64,000 bases of DNA, taken from assembly GCA_963522175.1 (NCBI GenBank), contig CAUQXC010000009.1, positions 4,113-68,112 of the forward strand. Direction: 5' to 3'. Shown here in pieces: positions 17,772 to 27,115 of this stretch. Origin of the DNA: CAKAHY01 sp963522175 (GTDB lineage: Bacteria > Bacillota > Clostridia > Lachnospirales > Lachnospiraceae). Each line of letters begins with the position of its first letter. The stretch's first letter is position 1. The notes beneath the pieces are model-generated. The model was not told the DNA's origin, ran no database searches, and saw nothing but the letters and a program-made list of their open reading frames with translations. Position numbers and translations under genes: made by a program.

Positions 17772-18920
17772 ATGAAAGTTGCGGTGATTGCCGTAGGCTA
17801 CAACAGACCTGCTTCGATGAAGAGATTACTTGATTCAATAATTGCAGCCGAGTATGACGGCAATGAGCTTGATTTAATCATAAGCATAGATAGGGGAGAA
17901 AAACAGGCACAGATTATTGATGTAGCTAAAAGCTTTGAATGGAAGCATGGAAAGAAAATTATCAGAGCCTTTGAGGAAAAACAAGGCTTGAGAAATCATA
18001 TTATTCAATGCGGAGATTTCACCAAGGAATATGACACCGTAGTTGTTTTGGAGGATGATTTACAGGTTTCAAAGTGGTTTTTTAACTATGTAAAACAAGT
18101 TGTCGAATTTTATGAAAATGATGAACATATAGCGGGAATTTCCTTGTATAAGCATCAAAGTCATTTGGGAGTATACAGACCTTTTGAGCCGCTCAATAAC
18201 GGCTATGATGTATACTTAATGCAATTTGCAATGTCGTGGGGACAGTGCTGGACGAGAAGAATGTGGACGGGTTTCAAAGAATGGTATATCGAAAATGAAG
18301 GCAAGGATTTAAAACAGGGAAATATATTACCCGAGTATATCGCAGAATGGAATAAGCAGTCCTGGCTTAAATATTATATGCGCTATATAGTAGAAAAAGA
18401 CAAGTATTTTGTATATCCGCATTTTTCACTTTCAACCAATTTTTCGGAAGCCGGCGAACATTGTGTAATTCCTAATAATGATTATCAAGTGTCATTGCTT
18501 CAAGGAAGAATGACATATAGATTGCCTAGCTTTGAAAAAGCCGTAAGGTATGATGTCTTTTTTGAAAGAATGGATATAGAAGTTTTTCCGGAAATGGGAG
18601 CTAAGGTTTTACTTGACCTCTATGGATGCAGATCCGACTTTACAAAAGGTGATTTTGCGGCATCAACAAGGCAACTTCCATATAAAAAAATCAGAGAATT
18701 GGAGCTAAAGTATCGCCCCATAGAAATGAACTGTATTTATCCGGCAAAAGGGTATGGAATAATTCTTTATGATCTTAAAGAAAAATGCGCGCCTGTAAAG
18801 GTGAATACGAATATACTTACAAGATTCGATATCAGATCTATGCATTGGAAAAAACTTATTAAATTGGGATGGGCTAAGTTTATTGAAGCTGTCATGTTGC
18901 GGTTGAAGAGGAAAAAGTAA
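17772..18920 (+). CDS. GT2-like glycosyltransferase
   Basis: The product is a 382-residue GT-A-fold enzyme. It starts with VAVIAVGYNRPASMKRLLDS, typical of GT2, and has a metal-binding VVLEDDLQVS motif near residue 96, where E-D-D replaces DxD as in some GnT-I-like enzymes. The SWGQCWTRRMW segment and a long C-terminal domain suggest a specialised subfamily. It begins right after the polymerase stop and overlaps the flippase start by one base. Donor and acceptor unknown. Confidence 0.78.
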   Translation: MKVAVIAVGYNRPASMKRLLDSIIAAEYDGNELDLIISIDRGEKQAQIIDVAKSFEWKHGKKIIRAFEEKQGLRNHIIQCGDFTKEYDTVVVLEDDLQVSKWFFNYVKQVVEFYENDEHIAGISLYKHQSHLGVYRPFEPLNNGYDVYLMQFAMSWGQCWTRRMWTGFKEWYIENEGKDLKQGNILPEYIAEWNKQSWLKYYMRYIVEKDKYFVYPHFSLSTNFSEAGEHCVIPNNDYQVSLLQGRMTYRLPSFEKAVRYDVFFERMDIEVFPEMGAKVLLDLYGCRSDFTKGDFAASTRQLPYKKIRELELKYRPIEMNCIYPAKGYGIILYDLKEKCAPVKVNTNILTRFDIRSMHWKKLIKLGWAKFIEAVMLRLKRKK

Positions 18921-20221
18921 TGAACAGGATACTGAAAAAGTTTATGAATAATGCATTCCTGAAGAATACCGGCTGGATGGTATTTGCCGAAATTTATCAG
19001 ATGGCTGTTTCTCTTATTATAGGAGTTATAAGTGCAAGGTATTTGGGACCTTCCAATTACGGAACAATCAGTTATGTAGCGTCGTATGTTTCATTTTTTA
19101 CAATAATATGTGCTTTAGGTTTGGAAAGTATTGTAATAAAAGAAATGATTGCCAACAGAGAGGAAGAAGGAAGGATTCTCGGAAGCAGTATTTTTATGAG
19201 AATATTGGCAGGGATTTTATCGGTGGCATCGCTTTGCGTAATTGTAAGTATTGTGAATCCCGATGATAAACTTTTATTAAGTATAACTTTTCTTCAGTCT
19301 ATTGCTTTAATTTTTACGGCGTTTAATATGATTGACGCATGGTATCAATCATATTTACGCTCTAAAATGTCTGCGATAGTCAGATGTGTTGCTTATACTG
19401 TAGTGTCGTTGTACAAGGTAGTATTGCTTATTTTCGGGAAAAGTGTCGTATGGTTTGCTTTTTCCACTTCTCTGGATTCTATTATGAGCGCAGCTTTGTT
19501 TATGTTTTTTTATTTTAAGCAGTCCAAAAGTAAACCGGTTGTTGATATAAAGATAATGGGCGGTTTGTTAAAGCAAAGCTATCATTTGGTGATAGCCTAT
19601 CTTATGGTTGTGATATACAGTCAGATGGATAGACTTATGATAGGCATTATGATAGATAAAGAGCATGTGGGTTATTATACGGCGGCGGCGACTATATGCA
19701 GTATGTGGGGATTTATTCCGAGCGCTTTGTCCAATTCGGCAAGACCTATTATCATGGAGCTGAAGGATAAGTCCGAAAGTAAATATTTGGAAAGAATAAA
19801 GCAACTGAACTGTGCCATATTTTGGATTGGAGTAGTGTTTGCAGGCGGAATTACGCTGTTTTCCAAGCTTATCATCTCTATATTATATGGAAGCAAGTAC
19901 ATGGCAGCTTATGAGCCTTTAGTGCTTATTATTTGGTCTACGGTTTTTTCCTCCTTGTCATATCCCCGCTCTATATGGATGATTTGCGAGAATAAACAAA
20001 GCTTTACAAAGAAAATATTGATGTGGGGTGTTATCACCAATTTTACTTTAAATGCAGTATTAATACGAGTATGGGGAATAAGCGGAGCGGCTGTGGCTAC
20101 ATTGATTACCGAAATTGTAACCTGTCTGCTTGCAACTTATTTTTATAAAGATACAAGAGTGTTTGTGAGATATTTATGGCATTCGATATCTTTGAAAAAT
20201 TTAAAGCCCATTATCAGTTGA
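18920..20221 (+). CDS. Wzx-type oligosaccharide flippase
   Basis: The 433-residue protein has about 12 to 14 membrane helices. The opening AEIYQMAVSLIIGVISARYLGPSNYG is the usual flippase start, with the ARYLGP motif conserved. It should move undecaprenyl-linked repeat units from the inner to the outer face of the membrane for the polymerase encoded at 16560. The start overlaps the GT2-like gene stop by one base. It is the first of three flippases in the window. Confidence 0.88.
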   Translation: MNRILKKFMNNAFLKNTGWMVFAEIYQMAVSLIIGVISARYLGPSNYGTISYVASYVSFFTIICALGLESIVIKEMIANREEEGRILGSSIFMRILAGILSVASLCVIVSIVNPDDKLLLSITFLQSIALIFTAFNMIDAWYQSYLRSKMSAIVRCVAYTVVSLYKVVLLIFGKSVVWFAFSTSLDSIMSAALFMFFYFKQSKSKPVVDIKIMGGLLKQSYHLVIAYLMVVIYSQMDRLMIGIMIDKEHVGYYTAAATICSMWGFIPSALSNSARPIIMELKDKSESKYLERIKQLNCAIFWIGVVFAGGITLFSKLIISILYGSKYMAAYEPLVLIIWSTVFSSLSYPRSIWMICENKQSFTKKILMWGVITNFTLNAVLIRVWGISGAAVATLITEIVTCLLATYFYKDTRVFVRYLWHSISLKNLKPIIS

Positions 20222-20244
20222 GTTCAAATAGAAAGAGGGAAAAG

Positions 20245-21162
20245 ATGACAATATCATATTTTTTTAAGGCATTAAAAAGGAAAATAGTATATAAGATAGC
20301 CCCTATATGTACAGATATATCACCTATGCTGAATACCAGATTATTATATAGACATATTTTTGGCAGAAAGTTGGATTTGGAGCACCCCGTAACATTTAAT
20401 GATAAAATACTTTGGCTGAAGTTCAACACCTATTGGAATAATCCTCTCATCAAGCAATGTGCGGATAAGTACAGAGTAAGGGAGTATATAGAAAAGCTCG
20501 GATATCCCGAGTTACTGATTAATATGATTGCCGTCTATGATAAACCTGATGATATACAGTGGGAAAAATTGCCCGATTCATTTGCAATGAAGCTTAATGT
20601 CGGCTGTGGGAAAAATTTGATAGTACAGGATAAAAGTAAATTGGATATCTCCGCTATAATGAAGCTTTTGAGAGCTTGGATGAAGGATGAATATTGGCGA
20701 GGCCATTCGGAGATGCAATATAAGGATGTGGAAAAGAAGATACTTGTCGAAGAGTATATAGGAGACAAGGATGGAAGTTTTCCGGATGATTATAAATTTC
20801 ACTGTATGAACGGTGAATGTAAGTGTGTAATGGTTTGTAAAGATAGGGTAATAGGTGAAAGAGCTAAATATTTTTATTTTGACAGGGATTGGAAGCTGTT
20901 GCCATATTCGCAAGAGGCTGTTGAAAATCCCGACATAAATATTCCGAAACCCGAAAATATGGATGCCGCATTTGAGTATGGAGAAAGATTGTCTAAGGAT
21001 TTTCCCTTTGTAAGGGTCGATTTATATATTGTTAAAGGGAAGGTATATTTTGGAGAGCTTACTTTTACACCGTCGGCAGGTCTGGATGCCGGACTTTTCG
21101 GGGATACCGATAAAATAATGGGCAGCCAACTGATTTTACCTATCGAAGACAAGAAGAAGTAA
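20245..21162 (+). CDS. TupA-like ATP-grasp protein
   Basis: The 305-residue product matches the TupA-like ATP-grasp group, named after a protein for teichuronopeptide synthesis. It has the early DKYRVREYIEKLG and FAMKLNVGCG segments, the ILVEEYIGD lid and a C-terminal VRVDLYIVKGKVYFGELTF block that carries the metal-binding acidic residues. Such enzymes join a carboxylate to an amine with ATP, so a peptide or amino-acid substituent on a uronic acid is plausible. ATG 20245 was chosen because it follows AAAGAGGG; an in-frame upstream ATG would overlap the flippase. The exact substrate is not known. Confidence 0.8.
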   Translation: MTISYFFKALKRKIVYKIAPICTDISPMLNTRLLYRHIFGRKLDLEHPVTFNDKILWLKFNTYWNNPLIKQCADKYRVREYIEKLGYPELLINMIAVYDKPDDIQWEKLPDSFAMKLNVGCGKNLIVQDKSKLDISAIMKLLRAWMKDEYWRGHSEMQYKDVEKKILVEEYIGDKDGSFPDDYKFHCMNGECKCVMVCKDRVIGERAKYFYFDRDWKLLPYSQEAVENPDINIPKPENMDAAFEYGERLSKDFPFVRVDLYIVKGKVYFGELTFTPSAGLDAGLFGDTDKIMGSQLILPIEDKKK

Positions 21163-21202
21163 TTTCAAGATTTTAATAAGTAAAAGATTAAGGAGAGTAC
21201 AG

Positions 21203-22246
21203 ATGTCTTTATTTTGTGGAAAAACTTTAATGATTACAGGCGGAACAGGTTCTTTCGGTAATGCGGTATTGAACAGGTTTTTGAGGACGGATATAGGGGA
21301 AATACGAATTTTTTCACGTGATGAAAAAAAGCAGGACGATATGAGACATGAATTTCAGGTAAAAATGCCTGAGGTGGCGGAAAAAATCAGCTTTTATATA
21401 GGTGATGTCAGAGATTTGCAGTCTTTAAAAAATGCCATGCATGGAGTGGATTATATATTTCACGCAGCAGCCTTGAAGCAGGTTCCTTCCTGTGAATTTT
21501 TTCCGATTGAAGCGGTAAAAACGAATGTGTTGGGTACCGAAAATGTGTTGACGGCTGCTATAGATGAGGGAGTAAAATCGGTAGTTTGCTTATCTACTGA
21601 TAAAGCCGCGTATCCGGTTAATGCTATGGGAACATCCAAGGCAATGATGGAAAAGGTCATTGTTGCCAAGTCCCGCGTTTCAAAAGACACCAAAATATGC
21701 TGTACCCGTTACGGAAATGTAATGTGCTCACGAGGCTCTGTCATACCGCTTTGGATAGACCAGATTAAGTCGGGGAACCCCATTACTATAACTGACGGAA
21801 ATATGACTCGATTTATAATGTCTCTGGAGGAGGCGGTAGATCTTGTGATATTTGCATTTGAATATGGAGAAGCCGGAGATATATTAGTACAGAAAGCACC
21901 GGCATGTACCATACAAACACAGGCGGAGGCTGTATGTGAACTGTTTGGCGGAGATAAATCGGACATAAAAGTTATAGGTATTCGTCATGGAGAGAAAATG
22001 TATGAAACCTTGCTGACAAATGAAGAATGTGCCAATGCCGTAGACCTGGGCAAGTATTATCGTGTTCCCTGTGATAAGCGCGGTTTGAACTATGATAAAT
22101 ATTTTAGTAAAGGTGATGCGAAGAGAAATACTTTAACTGAATTTAACAGTAATAATACGGAGCTGTTAACTGTAGAGCAGACAAGGAAAAAAATTGCAAA
22201 GCTAAAGTATATTCAGGAAAGGTTGTCGGAAAGGAAGACGGTTTAG
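21203..22246 (+). CDS. capE: UDP-GlcNAc 4,6-dehydratase/5-epimerase (CapE/WbjB/FnlA-like)
   Basis: CapE makes UDP-2-acetamido-2,6-dideoxy-L-arabino-4-hexulose, the first step to UDP-L-FucNAc. The 347-residue SDR protein has TGGTGSFGNAVLNRF at its N-terminus, the conserved IFSRDEKKQDDMR segment, STDKA and MGTSK (Met in place of Tyr), all characteristic of CapE. The start is ATG 21203 after AGGAGA. The 2-epimerase CapG-like and reductase CapF-like genes follow, completing the pathway; the order here is E, G, F rather than E, F, G. It is cytoplasmic. Confidence 0.9.
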   Translation: MSLFCGKTLMITGGTGSFGNAVLNRFLRTDIGEIRIFSRDEKKQDDMRHEFQVKMPEVAEKISFYIGDVRDLQSLKNAMHGVDYIFHAAALKQVPSCEFFPIEAVKTNVLGTENVLTAAIDEGVKSVVCLSTDKAAYPVNAMGTSKAMMEKVIVAKSRVSKDTKICCTRYGNVMCSRGSVIPLWIDQIKSGNPITITDGNMTRFIMSLEEAVDLVIFAFEYGEAGDILVQKAPACTIQTQAEAVCELFGGDKSDIKVIGIRHGEKMYETLLTNEECANAVDLGKYYRVPCDKRGLNYDKYFSKGDAKRNTLTEFNSNNTELLTVEQTRKKIAKLKYIQERLSERKTV

Positions 22247-23416
22247 ATGTATAATTTTAAATGGAAAAATACCGGAGCGATTAAACTATGCATAATAGTA
22301 GGAACAAGACCTGAAATCATCAGACTGGCGGCGGTTATAAGCTTATGCAGGAAATATTTTGATTGCTGTGTGGCACATACAGGTCAGAATTATGATAAAA
22401 ATTTAAATGATGTTTTTTGGACGGATTTTGACCTTGAAGGACCGGATGTATACCTTAATGTTGTCGGAGAAAACCTCGGGCAAACCTGTGGAAATATAAT
22501 CGCACGTTCGTATGAGTTGATGAGCGGGATTAGACCTGATGCGCTCTTGGTATTGGGAGATACAAATTCCTGTTTATCCGCAATTTCGGCTAAACGTCTT
22601 CATATTCCTATTTTTCACATGGAGGCGGGAAACAGATGTAAGGATGAGTGTTTGCCGGAGGAGACGAACAGAAGAATAGTGGATGTTATTTCCGATGTAA
22701 ACCTTCCGTATTCGGAAGCGGCAAGAAAATACCTGCATGAGATGGGAATGCCTAAGGAGCGTACTTACGTTACGGGCTCCCCTATGGCGGAAGTATTAAG
22801 AGGAAATCTGGAGAAAATTACAAATTCCGATATTCTTAAAAAATTATCTCTGGAACAGAATAGATATATACTTCTTTCGGCACATAGGGAAGAAAATATT
22901 GATTCGGATAAGAATTTTCGCTCACTGTTTAATGCAATAAATGCATTGGCTGAGAAGTATGATGTTCCGATTTTATATTCCTGTCATCCGAGGTCAAGAA
23001 AAAGGCTTGAAGAGTCTAAATTCAAACTGGATTCACGCGTGATAATAAGTGAGCCTTTGGGGTTTAATGACTATAATTGTTTGCAAATGAATGCATTGGC
23101 CGTTGTATCGGATTCCGGTACACTTCCCGAAGAAAGTTCATTTTATCTTTCAATAGGAAAACCTATTGCGGCGGTTTGTATCAGAACCTCAACGGAACGT
23201 CCGGAGGCGATGGAATCGGGGAATTTTATTCTTGCCGGTATTTCGGAGAAGGAATTACTGCAAGCCGCAAGTATGGCAATAAGTATGAAACAGGCAGGTA
23301 TTTGCGGACATCCATGTGCCGATTATACCGATGAATGTGTAAGCATGAAGGTTGTAAGAATTATACAGGGCTATGTGAATATTGTTAATAAAACGGTATG
23401 GAGAAAAGATTCTTAA
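22247..23416 (+). CDS. capG: UDP-N-acetyl-sugar 2-epimerase (CapG/WbjD/FnlC-like)
   Basis: This is a 389-residue member of the non-hydrolysing UDP-GlcNAc 2-epimerase family. Motifs are VGTRPEIIRLAAV, HTGQNYD, LGDTNS, HMEAGNRCKDECLPEE and SDSGTLPEES, the last where the nucleotide binds. In the CapEFG route it makes the last epimerization to UDP-L-FucNAc. It starts immediately after the capE stop; ATG 22247 adds a short charged N-terminus ahead of the core. A WecB-type ManNAc role is the alternative, but the flanking capE and capF homologues favour L-FucNAc. Confidence 0.87.
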   Translation: MYNFKWKNTGAIKLCIIVGTRPEIIRLAAVISLCRKYFDCCVAHTGQNYDKNLNDVFWTDFDLEGPDVYLNVVGENLGQTCGNIIARSYELMSGIRPDALLVLGDTNSCLSAISAKRLHIPIFHMEAGNRCKDECLPEETNRRIVDVISDVNLPYSEAARKYLHEMGMPKERTYVTGSPMAEVLRGNLEKITNSDILKKLSLEQNRYILLSAHREENIDSDKNFRSLFNAINALAEKYDVPILYSCHPRSRKRLEESKFKLDSRVIISEPLGFNDYNCLQMNALAVVSDSGTLPEESSFYLSIGKPIAAVCIRTSTERPEAMESGNFILAGISEKELLQAASMAISMKQAGICGHPCADYTDECVSMKVVRIIQGYVNIVNKTVWRKDS

Positions 23417-23446
23417 TTACTGTATATCAGAAGAGAGGAACACTTT

Positions 23447-24643
23447 ATGAATATCTTAGTAACGGGAGCAAAGGGTATGGTAGGAACATCCCTTTGCAAT
23501 AATCTTAAAAATATACGGGATAATAAAAATAAGACCAGACCCCATATTCATATCGGTGAAATTTATGAATATGATTTGGAATCCACATCTGAAGAGCTTC
23601 AAGAATATTGTAAAAAAGCCGACTTTGTATTTAATCTTGCAGGAGTTAATCGCCCTATAAATCAGGACGATTTTATGAAGGGAAACTTTAATTTCGCTTC
23701 GGACTTGTTAAATACTTTGAAGAAATATAAAAACAAGGCGACAGTGATGCTGTCCTCATCCATACAAGCTACTCTTGCGGGAAGATTCGAAGAAAGCGAG
23801 TACGGTAAGAGTAAGAAAGCCGGAGAAGAGCTGTTTTTCGATTACGCAAAAGAAACCGGTGCAAAAGTGGCTGTTTATCGTTTCCCAAATTTGATGGGAC
23901 ATTCAAGACCGGGGTATAATTCTGCGGTATCAACCTTTTGCCACGCAATAGCAAATGATGAGGAATTTACGGTAAATGACAGAAATACGGAATTGGAATT
24001 GCTTTATATTGACGACTTGATAGAAGGCATGTTCGATCTGATGGAAGGGAAGGAAGAACGCTGTGAGTTTGACGGTTTGGATGCGGTTAAAAAGGAAGAC
24101 GGAAGGTATTGCTATGTGTCGATAACTCATAAAGTGAAATTGGGAGAAATTGTGGATTTATTACAAGAATTCAAAAAACAGCCACTAACGCTTATGATGC
24201 CTAAAATCCCGGAAGGTTCTTTTGCAAAAAAATTGTACAGCTTATATTTGACTTATTTACCTACAGAGAAGTTTAAATATGCATTGAAAATGAATGAAGA
24301 TGAGAGAGGAAGCTTCACGGAATTACTGCATACAAAAGAGTGCGGACAGGTATCCGTCAACATCAGCAGGCCGGGTATTACAAAGGGACAGCATTGGCAC
24401 AACTCAAAATGGGAAGTGTTTATTGTGGTCTCCGGACACGGTTTGATTCAGGAAAGAAATATTAATACGGGAGAAAAGGTGGAATTTGAGGTGAGCGGAG
24501 ATAAGATTGAGGCAATATATATGATTCCGGGGTGGACTCACAATATTATTAATCTGAGCGATACGGAGAATCTTGTGACGGTTATGACCTGTAATGAAAT
24601 TTTCAATCCCGAAAGACCGGATACCTTTTTTGAGCCGGTTTAA
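23447..24643 (+). CDS. capF: bifunctional SDR-cupin enzyme (CapF/WbjC/FnlB-like)
   Basis: The 398-residue protein fuses an N-terminal SDR domain (GAKGMVG loop near residue 7, and a YGKSK catalytic pair) to a C-terminal cupin (about 275-398) with the GQHWHNSKWEVF metal-binding segment. This fusion is specific to CapF, which epimerizes C3 and reduces C4 of the CapE product with NADPH. It lies 30 bp after the CapG-like gene with a GAGAGGAA site. Together with the two upstream genes it forms a full UDP-L-FucNAc pathway. Confidence 0.9.
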   Translation: MNILVTGAKGMVGTSLCNNLKNIRDNKNKTRPHIHIGEIYEYDLESTSEELQEYCKKADFVFNLAGVNRPINQDDFMKGNFNFASDLLNTLKKYKNKATVMLSSSIQATLAGRFEESEYGKSKKAGEELFFDYAKETGAKVAVYRFPNLMGHSRPGYNSAVSTFCHAIANDEEFTVNDRNTELELLYIDDLIEGMFDLMEGKEERCEFDGLDAVKKEDGRYCYVSITHKVKLGEIVDLLQEFKKQPLTLMMPKIPEGSFAKKLYSLYLTYLPTEKFKYALKMNEDERGSFTELLHTKECGQVSVNISRPGITKGQHWHNSKWEVFIVVSGHGLIQERNINTGEKVEFEVSGDKIEAIYMIPGWTHNIINLSDTENLVTVMTCNEIFNPERPDTFFEPV

Positions 24644-24696
24644 ATTATAGAGAGTATCCCGGCCAAAGGCTGCTATAAGCAAGAGGTAACTAATAG

Positions 24697-25782
24697 ATGA
24701 AAGAAATAAATATAACGCTGGAAAATAAAACAATTCTTATTACAGGAGCTGCAGGATTTATAGGCTCCAACCTTGTAACAAAACTTCTGAATAAAGTATA
24801 TTCCGTTCGTATTATCGGAATTGACAATATGAATGATTACTATGATGTGTCTATTAAGGAGCATCGCCTGCAAAATATTGAAAAACAGGTTAAAAGAAAT
24901 AAGAACTCTTCTTGGGAATTTATAAGGGGCTCCATTGCGGACAGGGAGCTTATTGAGCGGATATTTGAAGGCTATAAACCGGATATAGTGGTAAATTTGG
25001 CGGCTCAAGCCGGAGTGCGCTACTCCATTACAAATCCGGATGTATATGTTGAATCTAATATAATCGGTTTCTACAATATTCTGGAGGCATGCAGACATTC
25101 TTACGACGAAGGAAAAGTCGGAGTGCGGCATTTGGTATTTGCATCTTCATCCTCGGTATACGGAAGCAATAAAAAGGTTCCTTATTCCACAGAGGATAAA
25201 GTTGACAACCCCGTGTCTTTATATGCCGCCACCAAAAAGAGTAATGAATTGATGGCTCATGCATATAGTAAGCTATACAATATACCGGCAACGGGACTGC
25301 GTTTTTTTACGGTATACGGACCTGCCGGACGTCCGGATATGGCATATTTCGGATTTACCGATAAGCTATTAAACAATGGTAAGATACAAATATTCAACTA
25401 CGGTAACTGCAAAAGAGATTTTACTTATATAGATGACATTGTGGAAGGAATACAAAGGGTAATGCAGGTTGCTCCGGAAAGGAAAACAGGTGAAGATGCC
25501 TTACCGATTCCGCCATATAAAGTTTATAATATCGGGAATAATAAGCCGGAAAATTTATTGGATTTTGTAAACATATTGCAAGAGGAATTAATAAGAGCGA
25601 AAGTATTGCCGGAAGATTATGATTTTGAGGCTCACAAAGAGTTGGTTCCAATGCAGGCGGGAGATGTACCCGTCACATACGCCGATACGAGTGCTTTGGA
25701 AGAGGACTTCGGATTTAAGCCGACAACGAGTCTTAGAGACGGATTAAGGAAATTTGCGGAATGGTATAAAGAATATTTATAA
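24697..25782 (+). CDS. UDP-glucuronate 4-epimerase-like SDR
   Basis: The 361-residue extended SDR has GAAGFIGSN at its start, VRYSITNP, SSSSVYG and YAATKKSNE with the catalytic Tyr-Lys pair, then RFFTVYGPAGRPDMA. These are the hallmarks of UDP-GlcA 4-epimerases (Cap1J/LpsL-like), which make UDP-galacturonate. The next gene encodes UDP-glucose dehydrogenase, which supplies its substrate. GAGGTAA lies ahead of ATG 24697. A different 4-epimerase specificity is possible. It gives uronic acid to the polymer, and the carboxylate could be the target of the TupA-like enzyme. Confidence 0.86.
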   Translation: MKEINITLENKTILITGAAGFIGSNLVTKLLNKVYSVRIIGIDNMNDYYDVSIKEHRLQNIEKQVKRNKNSSWEFIRGSIADRELIERIFEGYKPDIVVNLAAQAGVRYSITNPDVYVESNIIGFYNILEACRHSYDEGKVGVRHLVFASSSSVYGSNKKVPYSTEDKVDNPVSLYAATKKSNELMAHAYSKLYNIPATGLRFFTVYGPAGRPDMAYFGFTDKLLNNGKIQIFNYGNCKRDFTYIDDIVEGIQRVMQVAPERKTGEDALPIPPYKVYNIGNNKPENLLDFVNILQEELIRAKVLPEDYDFEAHKELVPMQAGDVPVTYADTSALEEDFGFKPTTSLRDGLRKFAEWYKEYL

Positions 25783-25816
25783 TTGTAACAGCCGTTTTCA
25801 ATACGAGGAGGTAATC

Positions 25817-27055
25817 ATGAATATTGCAGTAGCGGGAACCGGTTATGTGGGCTTGTCTATAGCCACATTATTGGCGCAGCATCATCAGGTAAATGCAGTT
25901 GACATTGTTCCTGAAAAAGTTGAAAAAATAAACAAAAGAATAAGCCCTATTCAGGATGAATATATAGAAAAATATTTTGCCGAAAAAGAGCTTAATTTAA
26001 AAGCTACTTTAGATGCGGGTGAAGCCTATAAGGAGGCGGATTTTGTAGTTATTGCGGCACCGACAAACTATGACAGTAATAAAAACTTTTTTGATACTTC
26101 GGCGGTTGAAGAGGTGATTAAGCTTGTGATAGAGTATAATCCCGATGCCGTTATGGTTATAAAATCAACTGTTCCTGTCGGATATACAAAATCGGTAAGA
26201 GAAAAATTTCACTGTGACAATATTATTTTCAGTCCGGAATTTTTGAGGGAGTCTAAGGCTTTGTATGACAATCTTTACCCTTCAAGAATTATTGTGGGAA
26301 CGGATGTTAAAAATGCAAGACTTGTGAAAGCTGCAAATATATTCGCGGAGCTTTTGAAAGAGGGAGCAAAAAAAGAGGACATAGAAACTCTTATTATGGG
26401 CTTTACGGAAGCGGAAGCCGTAAAGCTGTTTGCAAATACGTTTTTGGCACTTAGAGTTTCTTACTTTAACGAGCTTGACACCTATGCTGAAATTAAAGGC
26501 TTAAATACAAAGCAGATAATTGAAGGGGTTTGCTTGGATCCGAGAATAGGAAAATATTATAACAACCCTTCCTTCGGCTACGGCGGATACTGCCTGCCTA
26601 AGGATACAAAGCAGCTTTTAGCAAATTATGCGGATATACCTCAGAATATGATGGCGGCTATAGTGGAGTCTAACAGAACCAGAAAGGACTTCATAGCGGA
26701 CAGGGTTTTGCAGATGGCTGATTATTACGGCTATGACGATGATACCGTCTACAGCGAAGCAAAGGAAAAAGAAGTTATAATAGGTGTTTACCGACTTACA
26801 ATGAAATCAAATTCGGATAATTTCCGCCAGTCATCTATTCAGGGAGTTATGAAGAGAATAAAAGCAAAGGGTGCCAAGGTTATCATATATGAGCCGGGCT
26901 TAGAGGATAATACGACCTTTTTCGGCAGCAGGGTGGTGAACAGCTTGGAGGAATTTAAAAAGCTGTCGGACGCTATTATAGCAAACAGATATGATGAAAG
27001 CCTTGATGATGTTATGGAGAAGGTATATACGAGAGATTTATACGGGAGAGATTAA
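25817..27055 (+). CDS. ugd: UDP-glucose 6-dehydrogenase
   Basis: The 412-residue enzyme oxidises UDP-glucose to UDP-glucuronate with two NAD. It has GTGYVGLSIA at the N-terminus, the IIFSPEFLRES segment, the central helix FANTFLALRVSYFNE, and the catalytic cysteine C259 in GGYCLPKD. A C-terminal UDP-binding region ends YTRDLYGRD. ATG 25817 is preceded by GAGGAGGT, better than an upstream in-frame start at 25754 overlapping the epimerase. It is paired with the UDP-uronate 4-epimerase. Confidence 0.92.
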   Translation: MNIAVAGTGYVGLSIATLLAQHHQVNAVDIVPEKVEKINKRISPIQDEYIEKYFAEKELNLKATLDAGEAYKEADFVVIAAPTNYDSNKNFFDTSAVEEVIKLVIEYNPDAVMVIKSTVPVGYTKSVREKFHCDNIIFSPEFLRESKALYDNLYPSRIIVGTDVKNARLVKAANIFAELLKEGAKKEDIETLIMGFTEAEAVKLFANTFLALRVSYFNELDTYAEIKGLNTKQIIEGVCLDPRIGKYYNNPSFGYGGYCLPKDTKQLLANYADIPQNMMAAIVESNRTRKDFIADRVLQMADYYGYDDDTVYSEAKEKEVIIGVYRLTMKSNSDNFRQSSIQGVMKRIKAKGAKVIIYEPGLEDNTTFFGSRVVNSLEEFKKLSDAIIANRYDESLDDVMEKVYTRDLYGRD

Positions 27056-27058
27056 TCC

Positions 27059-27088
27059 TTGCCATCCGTCTTGTATATAGTGTAAAAT
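27059..27088 (+). promoter_or_regulatory. possible promoter for the last glycosyltransferase of the first locus
   Basis: TTGCCA (27059-27064) and TAAAAT (27083-27088) are 18 bp apart, ahead of ATG 27116. The match is moderate. Confidence 0.3.
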
Positions 27089-27115
27089 ACCCTTATTGCA
27101 GGCGCCGGAGGTAGT

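Noticed and set aside
23077..23334. Plus-strand 85-codon frame inside the CapG-like gene
   Set aside because: It is an out-of-frame shadow of a clear 2-epimerase.
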